Below are positions 45,257 through 53,306 of a stretch of DNA of 64,000 nt, piece after piece (position 1 is the stretch's first letter; each line of letters starts with the position of its first letter). Both the position numbers and the translations under genes were made by a program. This DNA comes from Niallia sp. FSL W8-0635 (GTDB lineage: Bacteria; Bacillota; Bacilli; Bacillales; Cytobacillaceae): contig NZ_JBBOYD010000001.1 of assembly GCF_038007965.1 (NCBI RefSeq), forward strand, positions 2,024,501-2,088,500, written 5' to 3'. The notes below the pieces were generated by a model. That model was given only the letters and a program-made list of their open reading frames with translations, was not told the DNA's origin and searched no databases.

Positions 45257-46327
45257 ATGGAAACTAATATCAAGGATTACATAACCGATGCTATGATTAA
45301 AAACAACTTCTCAGGAACAGTTATCGTCCGAGATGGTCAAAAAACTTTGGAAGAGAAAAGTTATGGTTACGCTAATCGTTCCGAAGAAATTATTAACAGT
45401 TTCGATACACGATATGGAATCGCATCTGGTTGTAAGTTATTTACAGCAATAGGGGTTTGTCAGCTTGTGGAGAAGGGGTTACTTTCTTTTGATACAAAGC
45501 TAAAAGATTGTCTTAATATTTCTTTCCCTTTTTTTGATAAGGATATAACGATTCATCATTTACTAACACATACAGCTGGAATACCTGATTACTTTGATGA
45601 GGAAGTTATGGATAATTTCGAAGAGTTATGGATTAAGAACCCGATGTATCACATCAGGACCTTGGAAGATTTTTTACCCCTATTTCAGAATCAACCAATG
45701 AAATTAAAGGTAGGCGAAAGATTTCATTATAACAATGCGGGATACATCATATTAGGATTAATTATAGAGCAAACAAGCCAAGATAAATTTGCTGATTACA
45801 TAACGGAAAATATTTTCAAGAAATCTGGGATGACAGACTCTGGTTATTTTGAGTTCGATGCTTTACCATCAAAAACAGCGTTTGGTTATATTGACTTTCC
45901 AGATGGCACTTGGAAGACGAATATTTACTCTTTACCCGTAAAAGGCGGTTCAGACGGTGGTGCTTACGTAACTGTAAATGATATAGCAAAGCTATGGGAT
46001 GCACTCATAAATCATCAATTACTAAGCGAAGAATACACACGTCAGTTACTTAATCCACACATTAATACAAATGAAGATTACGATCAATTCTATGGTTATG
46101 GCGTATGGATTAATATAAGGGATGATGAAATTTCAAAATATCATATTATGGGATATGATCCTGGAGTTAGTTTTCATTCAGCGTTCTATCCTAAAAGCTC
46201 AATTAAAACCGTGGTATGCTCGAATCAGTCAGAGGGAGCATATGATATCTTGAAAGCGATTGAGGCAAATATACCGAAATCTGAAAATCCAAATCGTTTA
46301 TTTAGGCAAACTTTGACTTTACTTTGA
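45257..46327 (+). CDS. Serine hydrolase of the beta-lactamase/PBP4* family
   Basis: A 356-residue class-C beta-lactamase-like serine hydrolase without a visible signal peptide, so probably cytosolic. The catalytic SxxK is S57-G-C-K60, Tyr158 lies in the YxN-type motif HYNNAGYI, and GGSDGGAYVTVND supplies the third motif region. ATG 45257 follows AAAGGAG; the upstream frame to 45206 is rejected. Members include esterases and peptidases; the substrate is not inferable. Confidence 0.85.
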   Translation: METNIKDYITDAMIKNNFSGTVIVRDGQKTLEEKSYGYANRSEEIINSFDTRYGIASGCKLFTAIGVCQLVEKGLLSFDTKLKDCLNISFPFFDKDITIHHLLTHTAGIPDYFDEEVMDNFEELWIKNPMYHIRTLEDFLPLFQNQPMKLKVGERFHYNNAGYIILGLIIEQTSQDKFADYITENIFKKSGMTDSGYFEFDALPSKTAFGYIDFPDGTWKTNIYSLPVKGGSDGGAYVTVNDIAKLWDALINHQLLSEEYTRQLLNPHINTNEDYDQFYGYGVWINIRDDEISKYHIMGYDPGVSFHSAFYPKSSIKTVVCSNQSEGAYDILKAIEANIPKSENPNRLFRQTLTLL

Positions 46328-46350
46328 TATCAAGGGCTGTGATCAGCTCT

Positions 46351-46385
46351 TTTTTTGCTATGCTGCTAAAGGGGCAGGTTAGTGG
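46351..46385 (+). repeat. Cassette-boundary element, variant copy
   Basis: TTTTTTGCTATGCTGCTAAA followed by GGGGCAGGTTAGTGG; shares the GGGGCAGGTTAGT core with the other copies. Confidence 0.5.
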
Positions 46386-46459
46386 AATAATGGCTTTCAT
46401 ATATCTAGTACACTCACCATTTCTTAAAGGAGATTTGGAATACTCCTTTGAAAAACAAA

Positions 46460-46494
46460 AAAGCTACCGTACTTTGGTAGCTTTATTTTTTTTT
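46460..46494. terminator. Bidirectional terminator
   Basis: AAAGCTACC (46460-46468) pairs with GGTAGCTTT (46476-46484), with A and T tracts flanking, between a plus-strand and a minus-strand gene. Confidence 0.8.
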
Positions 46495-47500
46495 AGTCTT
46501 GAGCAAGCTTATCTCTATTTAGTGCAACAGGAGGTTTCTCCATCCACTCATTTTTTATCATAAAGGTTTTTATATTTTCTTCATATTGATACACATCTGC
46601 AATTATCTTTGCATATGTAGTTTTTAAATCTTTTCGGATACTTACTGCTGCACTATATCCATAACTGGCGATACCATCACGATTAAGTTGGTCTAATAGA
46701 TAAGATATTAATTTATCTGAAAAAGGAGATGTTTTACCATCCAAAACATTCGTATCCCAAGTCATTGAAATAGGCAAATCATTTTGAACTAAAATATCAC
46801 CTAATTTGTCTATAATATTTAAAGATAATTCTTTTCCATGTTGCAATAAACTCATTAATTGCTGATTAGATGTAGATTGTATAAATCCAATTAATAAGTT
46901 TTTACCAATATAATTCATAAAAACATTTTTGTGTAGCTCATTTGCTTCTCTTGCCGTTAATTCTCGATTATCATTAAAGAAGTTACCCAAAAATCCTTTA
47001 TCTGCAATTGGGTTTGTTTCATGAGTGGAGGTAATTGAAGGAGGTCTTACAAATACTCCCTTTTCTAATAGAATAGTTGTTGTACGTTCAAATAAATTTG
47101 AAACGTTTTTTAATTGTTCATGGAAAAAATTGCGGATATCCTCCCTTACTGAATCGGATAGTGCCATACTTGTTAAGGACATTCCAATTTTAGACATATT
47201 ATTTAAATAAAATAGTATAAAAACATCCGTATACATCTTAGGGGCATTTGGGTTTAAATCATCTTTAATGTTAAAGCCTTTAGGGATTGGATAGTTTTCA
47301 CTTCGTAGAACAGATTCAAAAAATTGTACAGCAGATTTAGAAATAGAAACCGCCTCACTACAAAGAGATTTAACTTCTTCTAGTTCTGATGTTAGGGTAA
47401 GATACTCCAAAACAACATTTGACATACTATTATTCATGAACTGTTCCCAACAGTGTGCTAACTCACCCGCAGTTAACTTTGCAGCCTTTTTATTATCCAT
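46493..47500 (-). CDS. DUF3231 family protein
   Basis: A 335-residue helical protein with two similar halves, typical of DUF3231: LTAGELAHCWEQFMNNSMSN in the first half and LTAREANELHKNVFMNYIGK in the second. The conserved ferritin-like helical spacing is visible but there is no clear metal site. ATG 47500 is preceded by AAAAAGGA. These proteins are common in Bacilli, often near spore genes; function unknown. Confidence 0.8.
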   Translation of the reverse strand: MDNKKAAKLTAGELAHCWEQFMNNSMSNVVLEYLTLTSELEEVKSLCSEAVSISKSAVQFFESVLRSENYPIPKGFNIKDDLNPNAPKMYTDVFILFYLNNMSKIGMSLTSMALSDSVREDIRNFFHEQLKNVSNLFERTTTILLEKGVFVRPPSITSTHETNPIADKGFLGNFFNDNRELTAREANELHKNVFMNYIGKNLLIGFIQSTSNQQLMSLLQHGKELSLNIIDKLGDILVQNDLPISMTWDTNVLDGKTSPFSDKLISYLLDQLNRDGIASYGYSAAVSIRKDLKTTYAKIIADVYQYEENIKTFMIKNEWMEKPPVALNRDKLAQD

Positions 47501-47826
47501 ATAATCAATTCCTTTTTAAGATTAATTTTATATTCTATAACAAGTATCTGGTATTTTTTTATCAATTATGTATTATTGCATGGAAAATTAATAATTTTTT
47601 GGTTTGTCAAGGGAGATATCATAACTAAGAGGGCTTTTCAAATATTCAGAAATGGGGGACTTTAAAAAAGTTTGTGAAATATTGTACTTAAACTAAACCA
47701 GCTAATAGTTTGTCAATAAATATATTTTAAATTTATAATTACTAAATGCTATACTAAAAATGCACAACTCAAATAACCCTCCTGATTCAATTTGGAAGGT
47801 TTTAGTTGTATAGGAAAATGTTGTTA
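47501..47826. other. Region between DUF3231 gene and the insertion element
   Basis: AT-rich, no gene. A hairpin (ACAACTCAAATAACCCTCC with GGAAGGTTTTAGTTGT) lies near 47763-47812 and may be close to the right end of the IS110-type element. Confidence 0.45.
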
Positions 47827-49062
47827 CTAAATAGTTTCTTGGAATGGTGTTTTCGTTTTTAACATCGCATAAATCCAGTGTAAAAGCTTATTAGCACATG
47901 CAATAATGGCTACTTTATAAGGCTTACCTTCTTCACGTTTTAAATCGTAGAAGGCACGTAATCGCATATTTCGTGCAATGGTTTCTTCAGTTGTTTTCTT
48001 TTTACGACTATCTCGAATGGAACACCGAACTGCTGTAAAAAGCATGTGGCGAAGCCTTGCAGAGCCTCGTTTAGTAATATGATTCTTCGTGCCTTTAAAG
48101 CGACCTGATTCAAATACACTAGGATCAAGTCCTGCAAAGGCAACTAACTTTTTGGGATGACTAAACCGATCAATTTCCCCGATTTCAGAAATAATCGTTG
48201 CAGCGATTTTTTCGCCTACACCGGGAATTGTTTGGAGTAGTTCATATTCTTCGAGCTGTACTGCTAACTGATCAATCTCACGCTCCAACGTAGAAAGCTG
48301 TTGGTGGTACACTTGAAGTAAATCAATATACATATTCAGACTGACAAGAAGGCTTTGATAACGCGTTGACTGAAATGGGTTGCGTTCTGCAGCTGCGATT
48401 AATCCCTCTGCTTTTTCAAGCGCCCAATTAAACGATCTTGCTTTACAATGCCTATCAATAAATTGTGCAATTTCCTCCACACAAGTTTTTAAGACAGTCT
48501 CCGAGGTAGGGAAAGTTTGTAAAGTTCTTAATGAAACCTCGGCATACAGATCGCCAAAAACGCCTTTATACTCTGGAAATACTTGATCTAATACAGATTG
48601 AAATTGAAGCTTTGTTTGAACCATAATTCCCGTCATATTTTCATGTTGTCTTGTCAGATGCCGAAGGTTTAATAACTGAACACCACGCTTTTTCTGCGGC
48701 TCTAAATCCTCTTTGTAATACAGTTCGCCTAAGTGATAAGCATCAATGGCATCTGTTTTAGTTTTTCTTAAACTAGAACTTTTTGCTCGGTAAGATACCA
48801 ATGGATTTACGATAATGACAATGTACTCTCTTGCTTCTAAAAACTGTACAACTGGGGCATGATAGTGACCCGTTGATTCCAAGACAACTGGTGGTTTCAT
48901 CCCTGTTTGATGCTCTAAATCTAGTAAATAAGAGTATAACTCTTTTAAACCATCCACCGTATGTTCAACTTTCACACTATTTTTATAGGGCATTTTTTTA
49001 TCCAAGAACATTTGAACCTGACTTTCACCTTTAGCGACATCCAGACCAACAACTGGATTCAT
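47827..49062 (-). CDS. IS110-family transposase
   Basis: A 411-residue DEDD-type recombinase. The N-terminal RuvC-like domain opens with NPVVGLDVAKGESQVQMFLD (first catalytic Asp8) and continues with ESTGHYHAPVVQFL and KTKTDAIDAYHLGELY. The C-terminal Tnp20 domain has TIPGVGEKIAATIISEIGEI and AFAGLDPSVFESGRFKGT, with the catalytic Ser in the latter region. ATG 49062 follows AGGAGGAG. It appears uninterrupted, so the element may be active. Confidence 0.95.
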   Translation of the reverse strand: MNPVVGLDVAKGESQVQMFLDKKMPYKNSVKVEHTVDGLKELYSYLLDLEHQTGMKPPVVLESTGHYHAPVVQFLEAREYIVIIVNPLVSYRAKSSSLRKTKTDAIDAYHLGELYYKEDLEPQKKRGVQLLNLRHLTRQHENMTGIMVQTKLQFQSVLDQVFPEYKGVFGDLYAEVSLRTLQTFPTSETVLKTCVEEIAQFIDRHCKARSFNWALEKAEGLIAAAERNPFQSTRYQSLLVSLNMYIDLLQVYHQQLSTLEREIDQLAVQLEEYELLQTIPGVGEKIAATIISEIGEIDRFSHPKKLVAFAGLDPSVFESGRFKGTKNHITKRGSARLRHMLFTAVRCSIRDSRKKKTTEETIARNMRLRAFYDLKREEGKPYKVAIIACANKLLHWIYAMLKTKTPFQETI

Positions 49063-49089
49063 AAATTATCTCCTCCTAGTGTAGTGGAT

Positions 49090-49250
49090 TGACCGGTAAC
49101 CTCTATCTAGCTTGTCATTCATATCTTCGCTTGTTATACGGGATCATCATGTCCCAACCAGCCTAATCATGTGTTAACAAGTAGAGGGGAACAGTTTAGT
49201 TGTCGGGATCAAGTCCCACGGGTGCGTCCGTTCTTCCCCGGCTACTATCA
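49090..49250 (-). ncRNA. Candidate IS110 bridge RNA region
   Basis: The 5' non-coding end contains two hairpins of the same type on the minus strand: GGGACTTGATCCC and GGGACATGATGATCCC, plus a G/C-rich arm (CCGGGGAAG against a CTTCTCCCC-like partner). Position and two-loop appearance fit a bridge RNA with target and donor loops. Exact ends and loop guide bases were not resolved. Confidence 0.4.
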
Positions 49251-49412
49251 ATCTATAAATTGAATAAAAAATAGTCAACCAGAATTCTCTGGCTGACCTT
49301 ATAATACGATCGGGTGCGTTAGTTAAGTAAAAGGATAGATAAGTACTACTGAGGGAAAAATAGGAATGTCTTCAAAAAGGACATTCCTTACCTTATTCAG
49401 GTTAAACATATT

Positions 49413-49441
49413 TTTACAAACAGAACAAACGTTCGTATAAT
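49413..49441 (+). promoter_or_regulatory. Promoter with LexA box and no gene behind it
   Basis: TTTACA (49413-49418) and TATAAT (49436-49441) are 17 bp apart, and AGAACAAACGTTCG (49422-49435), a GAAC-N4-GTTC LexA box, occupies the spacer. A hairpin terminator follows about 30 bases after the expected start. Confidence 0.75.
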
Positions 49442-49520
49442 ACATATTAACGCTTCAATAATTTCCAATGATAGACGTCTAAAACCTTGATGTATAAGGG
49501 ATTAGACGTTTTCTTTATTA
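49422..49520 (+). repeat. Dispersed unit copy 2 with terminator hairpin
   Basis: Matches 6333-6430. The hairpin with arms GACGTCTAAAACCTT and AAGGGATTAGACGTT lies at 49471-49509, followed by Ts. With the LexA-box promoter this could produce an RNA of roughly 65-75 bases. Confidence 0.7.
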
Positions 49521-49810
49521 TACCATATTTAAGATTAAGAAGGATTAACGCTCAAAGTTAATGCTTTTGATTTCAAAAGAATGAGTCCCTTGTAACTATT
49601 GGGGCAGATTTCCTGTAATAAGTGAAAACTTGCTTATGGTAGAAAAGGGGCCAGTTTGTTCAAGTAGAAGAAAAAACAAAGCCATCAATAGTAGCATTGA
49701 TGGCTTACTTAATTCTATAAATGAGTGAATTTTGTTTAACTAAAAATAGGGAGCTTCTATTAGATTTACTATTTATAATCAAGCTTCTTGGCTGTTGATA
49801 TGTATGAATA

Positions 49811-49999
49811 TTACTTATTTGTTTCTTTGGCAATAATTGATACTTTAATATAAATTGAAATTAGTATGCCTATAATAATTCCAGCAAAGATTATGAATAA
49901 TAAATAAGGTGTTAAATCTTCATTAAACATAAAAAAAGCTAATGAAAAAAGCAAGATACTGCCTAAAACACTTAAAGTAATAATCCAATGTATTTTCAA
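49811..49999 (-). CDS. Small two-helix membrane protein (62 aa)
   Basis: A 62-residue frame with two hydrophobic segments (LSVLGSILLFSLAFFMF and LLFIIFAGIIIGILISIYI). The start is TTG 49999, seven bases after AGAGGT. No family recognised; the two-helix pattern and ribosome site give moderate support. Confidence 0.5.
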   Translation of the reverse strand: MKIHWIITLSVLGSILLFSLAFFMFNEDLTPYLLFIIFAGIIIGILISIYIKVSIIAKETNK

Positions 50000-50224
50000 A
50001 TTAAATACCTCTCATGAAATTAAATAAAAAGCTATAACACTTACAATCTTATAACTCTTTTGTATAAAATCAATAATTAAATAATATCATTGTATTGATT
50101 ATCGTCACAAATTGGACTGAGATTGTGAAAAATTACACTTCAACTAACGGTAATCAGTCTAAGAAGGGAACGCTCAATCTAGAAGTTGGCCCTTATTTCT
50201 TAGGCTCTGTTAACGGTAAATGTT
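50000..50224. other. AT-rich non-coding stretch
   Basis: No gene seen. Contains the phrase GCTCAATCTAGAAGTT shared loosely with about 5525. Confidence 0.4.
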
Positions 50225-50464
50225 GATGTTAGTGAGAATGAGCCAAGTTCTGTTTATGTTTATAAAGTGTGGGCTAATGAAGATGCCCATCAAGCGTCTC
50301 TAAGTCTTGAAGCTACGCAAAGATTAATAAGTCGTGCGAAACCAATTATTATTGGGATGGAAAGAACCAGCACCTTAATGACAAAAGGCGGAAAGGGGAT
50401 TTCTTCTAATTAGAATGGAACTTGTTATATATTAGTCAGGATTCTTATTTTGCTATCGGGCAGG
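50225..50464 (+). pseudogene. Partial duplicate of the ABM monooxygenase gene
   Basis: This copy matches 44600-44849 at over 90% by eye: ENEPSSVYVYKVWANEDAHQ and the C-terminus TKGGKGISSN are readable. The first 46 codons are missing. An 18-base stretch after the stop codon (near 44795) is absent. Identity continues past the stop codon and ends exactly after GGGCAGG, the boundary element. Confidence 0.8.
50442..50464 (+). repeat. Cassette-boundary element copy 2
   Basis: The same 23-mer as at 44827-44849, followed here by TTAGTGAAAG rather than ATTGTTC. Confidence 0.7.
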
Positions 50465-50562
50465 TTAGTGAAAGAAGGAATTTTACGACTTTATATAGAA
50501 TCTCTAGTGGAACGGCGTTGAGAGTAACGTAGTGGAAGAAAGAAGTATTGGAGTTGTAAGAG

Positions 50563-51051
50563 ATGAATACCAAACTTAATAAAGCAATAGATTTACGGAA
50601 GAATGGAGATCTCAAAGAATCTAAAGAAATACTTAGTGAATTAGTAAGGGAATCTCCAGAGGATGCTTTATATAATTATCAGTATGCCTGGAGCTTGGAT
50701 ATATTGGGAGAAGAAGAAAAAGCAGTGCCATATTACGAAAATGCTATAAAGATTGGAGGATTACCTTCTAAGGATATGGAAGGTGCAATTTTGGGATTGG
50801 GTAGTACATATAGAGCCTTAGGAGAATATGAAAATTCAAAAGATGTATTTCTAAAAGGAATGGAATTATTCCCAGATAATCATGCAATTCAAGTATTTTA
50901 TTCCATGACCTTATATAATTTAAAAGAACATAGTAAAGCGATGGAACTAATACTAAAGTGTTTAATAAATACGACAAATGACATTGAGTTACTAAGTTAT
51001 AAAAGAGCTATAAATTTCTATTCAGATAAACTAGATGAAACCTGGAAGTAG
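50563..51051 (+). CDS. Tetratricopeptide-repeat protein
   Basis: A 162-residue soluble protein made of about three to four TPR helix pairs, seen as KAIDLRKNGDLKESKEILSE, PEDALYNYQYAWSLDILGEE and LGLGSTYRALGEYENSKDVF. ATG 50563 follows a GGAG-containing leader. No other domain is present. TPRs mediate protein contacts, so the partner and role are unknown. It occupies one of the apparent gene cassettes. Confidence 0.8.
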   Translation: MNTKLNKAIDLRKNGDLKESKEILSELVRESPEDALYNYQYAWSLDILGEEEKAVPYYENAIKIGGLPSKDMEGAILGLGSTYRALGEYENSKDVFLKGMELFPDNHAIQVFYSMTLYNLKEHSKAMELILKCLINTTNDIELLSYKRAINFYSDKLDETWK

Positions 51052-51104
51052 TTTATATATCCAACTAAATTTTGTGTCCTTTCCTCAAACAAGGAGAGGA
51101 CTAC

Positions 51105-51133
51105 TCTATGTCACAAACTGGCAGGTTAGTTGA
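51105..51133 (+). repeat. Cassette-boundary element, variant copy
   Basis: TATGTCACAAACTGGCAGGT followed by TAGTTGAA; resembles GTGTCACAAACGCAGGTTTG at about 52430. Confidence 0.5.
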
Positions 51134-51184
51134 AAAAGAATAGCGAATTATCTTGGTAAATAATAAAATTGGAGAGTGAAACAA

Positions 51185-51619
51185 ATGGGGATTAGAACAG
51201 CAAATGTTGAGGATTGGCAGAAGATTTATCTTTTGTTAAACCAGTTAGACTATCCAAATACTGACACTTTTATAAAAGAAAAAATAGAAACACTTCTCAT
51301 TGACCCAAATGAGGAATTATTGGTTTATGAGGAAAATAAAGAGGTAATTGCTTTAATTTCCATTCATTTTATACCTCAATTAGCTGTAAAAGGAGATTTC
51401 GCAAGGATAAGTTATTTTGCAGTAGATACAAACATAAGAAGTAAGGGAATAGGACTTAAAATTGAAGAATATTGTACTAATGTAGCTAAGAAAAGAAATT
51501 GCGATAGAATTGAAGTACATTGTCATTCAAGAAGAATCGATGCACATAGGTTTTATATCAGACAAGGATTTATTGAATCTCCAAAATACTTTGTAAAGAT
51601 GTTATCCCAATCTAACTAG
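51185..51619 (+). CDS. GNAT acetyltransferase
   Basis: A 144-residue GNAT. It starts MGIRTANVEDWQKIYLLLNQ, the acetyl-CoA loop is SYFAVDTNIRSKGIGLKIEE, and HSRRIDAHRFYIRQGFIESP follows. ATG 51185 is used: the GTG at 51176 sits only one base from the GGAGA ribosome site. Target unknown. Confidence 0.85.
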   Translation: MGIRTANVEDWQKIYLLLNQLDYPNTDTFIKEKIETLLIDPNEELLVYEENKEVIALISIHFIPQLAVKGDFARISYFAVDTNIRSKGIGLKIEEYCTNVAKKRNCDRIEVHCHSRRIDAHRFYIRQGFIESPKYFVKMLSQSN

Positions 51620-51639
51620 CATTAATATCCCAGTAATGT

Positions 51640-51672
51640 AGGCTTTCCTTAAATAAAAGGGAAGCCTTTTCT
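51640..51672 (+). terminator. Terminator after the GNAT gene
   Basis: AGGCTTTCCTT (51640-51650) pairs with AGGGAAGCCTT, followed by Ts; the boundary repeat begins at once after it. Confidence 0.8.
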
Positions 51673-51692
51673 TATGTTGCTATCGGGGCAGG
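51669..51692 (+). repeat. Cassette-boundary element copy 3
   Basis: TTCTTATGTTGCTATCGGGG followed by CAGG differs from copies 1 and 2 by one base and one extra G. Confidence 0.7.
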
Positions 51693-51815
51693 ATAGCTTA
51701 AGTACACTTCTTCACAATTTAGCGGATTTAATATACATTTGTATTAGTATTATTGAAAAAATATTAGCTTTTACCTATAAAATTATTAAAGTGATCTATG
51801 CTTACAGGAGGTAGA

Positions 51816-52313
51816 GTGAAATTGGGGAAAAAAAGTAAACAGATCTCATTCGTAGAAAGTTTATTAAAAGATGATGAAGAGATTATTCTTGCCCATGAGT
51901 GTGTTAATGATAATGCTTTCGGAGCAGTTGCCATTACAGATTCTAGATTGATTTTTGGAAGTAATACTTTCTTTACCGGTGAAACTATCGAGGAAGTAGA
52001 AATTGCTAAAATACAAGCTATTGAGATAGGAAGTATAAGCTTTACCGAAAATGTACTAACGATTTACATAAAAAATTCTCATCAGACAATTAAACTAAAA
52101 TCTGCTTCGACAGAGACTTTAAGTAATACAAGAAAAATTTTGCTTCAGAAAATGAAAGGAATCGAAGAAACCGTTAGTAATGAGGCACCACCCGAGAATA
52201 ACATAGGTTATTCAATAGCTGACGAGATAGTAAAAATAGCTGAATTAAAAGAAAAAGGACATTTAACGAATTCCGAATTTGAGTTTTTAAAGTCAAAAAT
52301 TATTAATCAATAA
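51816..52313 (+). CDS. PH-domain protein with C-terminal SHOCT
   Basis: A 165-residue protein. Residues about 10-105 look like a bacterial PH domain (LLKDDEEIILAHECVN, AVAITDSRLIFGSNTFF, IYIKNSHQTIKLKS). Residues 138-165 form a SHOCT motif (SIADEIVKIAELKEKGHLTN). The GTG start at 51816 follows AGGAGG; the earlier ATG 51798 would place that site inside. Such proteins are common in Bacilli and often act as oligomerising modules; role unknown. Confidence 0.75.
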   Translation: MKLGKKSKQISFVESLLKDDEEIILAHECVNDNAFGAVAITDSRLIFGSNTFFTGETIEEVEIAKIQAIEIGSISFTENVLTIYIKNSHQTIKLKSASTETLSNTRKILLQKMKGIEETVSNEAPPENNIGYSIADEIVKIAELKEKGHLTNSEFEFLKSKIINQ

Positions 52314-52352
52314 GAATTCATGGATTTTAAAACACAAAGCAAGTAATACATT

Positions 52353-52376
52353 GGCTACCGAAATGGTAGCTTTTTC
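52353..52376 (+). terminator. Terminator after the PH/SHOCT gene
   Basis: GCTACC (52354-52359) and GGTAGC (52365-52370) with five Ts; similar to the one at 46460. Confidence 0.75.
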
Positions 52377-52700
52377 TTATGGTGTTAACGTGGCAGCATT
52401 CCTGTAATAACGAAAGAGAAGCCTTCTTGTGTCACAAACGCAGGTTTGTTCAATAAGAAATCACAAAAGGAAGAGCATTTACTATAAAATAATATTTGAC
52501 GTAAAAGTAATGTAAAAGTATTATTACACGACAAAAATAAATACATATGGAGATATATTTATTTTTAAACACTTTAATAAATGTAAGAAATTCCCTTCGT
52601 AAATTTGTCACATTTGAAAATGTTATCATTCTTTTGAATGTGTTATCATTATGGCGGTAGTGTAAATGGATTAATAAATTAGTAGATAATAGGAGGAATT
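52377..52700. promoter_or_regulatory. Upstream region of copC with direct repeats
   Basis: TGTTATCATT is repeated at 52621-52630 and 52641-52650, exactly 20 bases apart, 50-80 bases before copC. It could bind a metal-dependent regulator; the word recalls Fur-type half sites. A boundary-type phrase (GTCACAAACGCAGGTTTG) lies near 52430. No gene. Confidence 0.45.
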
Positions 52701-53303
52701 ATGAAAAAGAGTATATTGATATTAGTGTTTAGTTTCTTTATATTTGCAAATAATGGTTTTGCGCATACGGGATTAGAAAGCGCTTCTCCAGCTGATGGAG
52801 AAGTAGTAATTGAAGAATTGAATCAAGTGAGCCTTACTTTCGAGACAAAAATAGAGCAAGGTAGTACAGTTGCTTTATTAGATTCAGAAGGTAAAGAAGT
52901 AGCATTAGAAAGTGTCGAAGTAGTAGATAATCAACTAATAGGTCATTTGTCATCACCTCTTAAAGATAGTGAATATGATGTAAAGTGGGAGATTATTGGC
53001 GCAGATGGACATGTTATCGATGGAGAGTATTCTTTCACAGTTAATACTCCTACAATAGAAGAGAATGTCGAAGAACGAGAAATGACAACACAGAACACAG
53101 AAAAAGAAATAACAAATGAAGGCGCAAACGATAATGAAGAAGTGGTAGACCATTCTCAACATTCTGCTGAAGAACATGCTGCATATTTAGCAGCTAATAA
53201 TAATCCTTCAACTGTTCTAGTACCTGCCTTAATTATTTTAGGCTTAATAATAGTGGGTATTATAGTAGTAGGCGTAATCGTTATAAGAAAGCAGAAGAAA
53301 TAA
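52701..53303 (+). CDS. CopC-domain copper-binding protein
   Basis: A 200-residue exported protein. A signal peptide is followed by the CopC domain, which begins with His in AHTGLESASPADGEVV, the expected N-terminal copper ligand after cleavage. The IIGADGHVIDGEYSFTV block is typical. A His-containing acidic linker (DHSQHSAEEH) and a C-terminal membrane helix then anchor it. ATG 52701 follows AGGAGG. It is coupled to copD by four bases, similar to the halves of B. subtilis YcnJ. Confidence 0.88.
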   Translation: MKKSILILVFSFFIFANNGFAHTGLESASPADGEVVIEELNQVSLTFETKIEQGSTVALLDSEGKEVALESVEVVDNQLIGHLSSPLKDSEYDVKWEIIGADGHVIDGEYSFTVNTPTIEENVEEREMTTQNTEKEITNEGANDNEEVVDHSQHSAEEHAAYLAANNNPSTVLVPALIILGLIIVGIIVVGVIVIRKQKK

Positions 53304-53306
53304 TCC

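Larger units (their letters stand above)
47760..49300 (-). mobile_element. IS110-family insertion element, apparently complete
   Basis: An intact transposase gene (47827-49062) is flanked by about 65 bases on its 3' side and about 240 non-coding bases on its 5' side. There are no obvious terminal inverted repeats, as usual for IS110. The ends given are approximate because IS110 leaves no diagnostic duplication. The long 5' non-coding end is where this family encodes its bridge RNA. Confidence 0.75.

Noticed and set aside
46324..46563. 79-codon plus-strand frame after the serine hydrolase
   Set aside because: It crosses a terminator hairpin and the end of the DUF3231 gene on the other strand.
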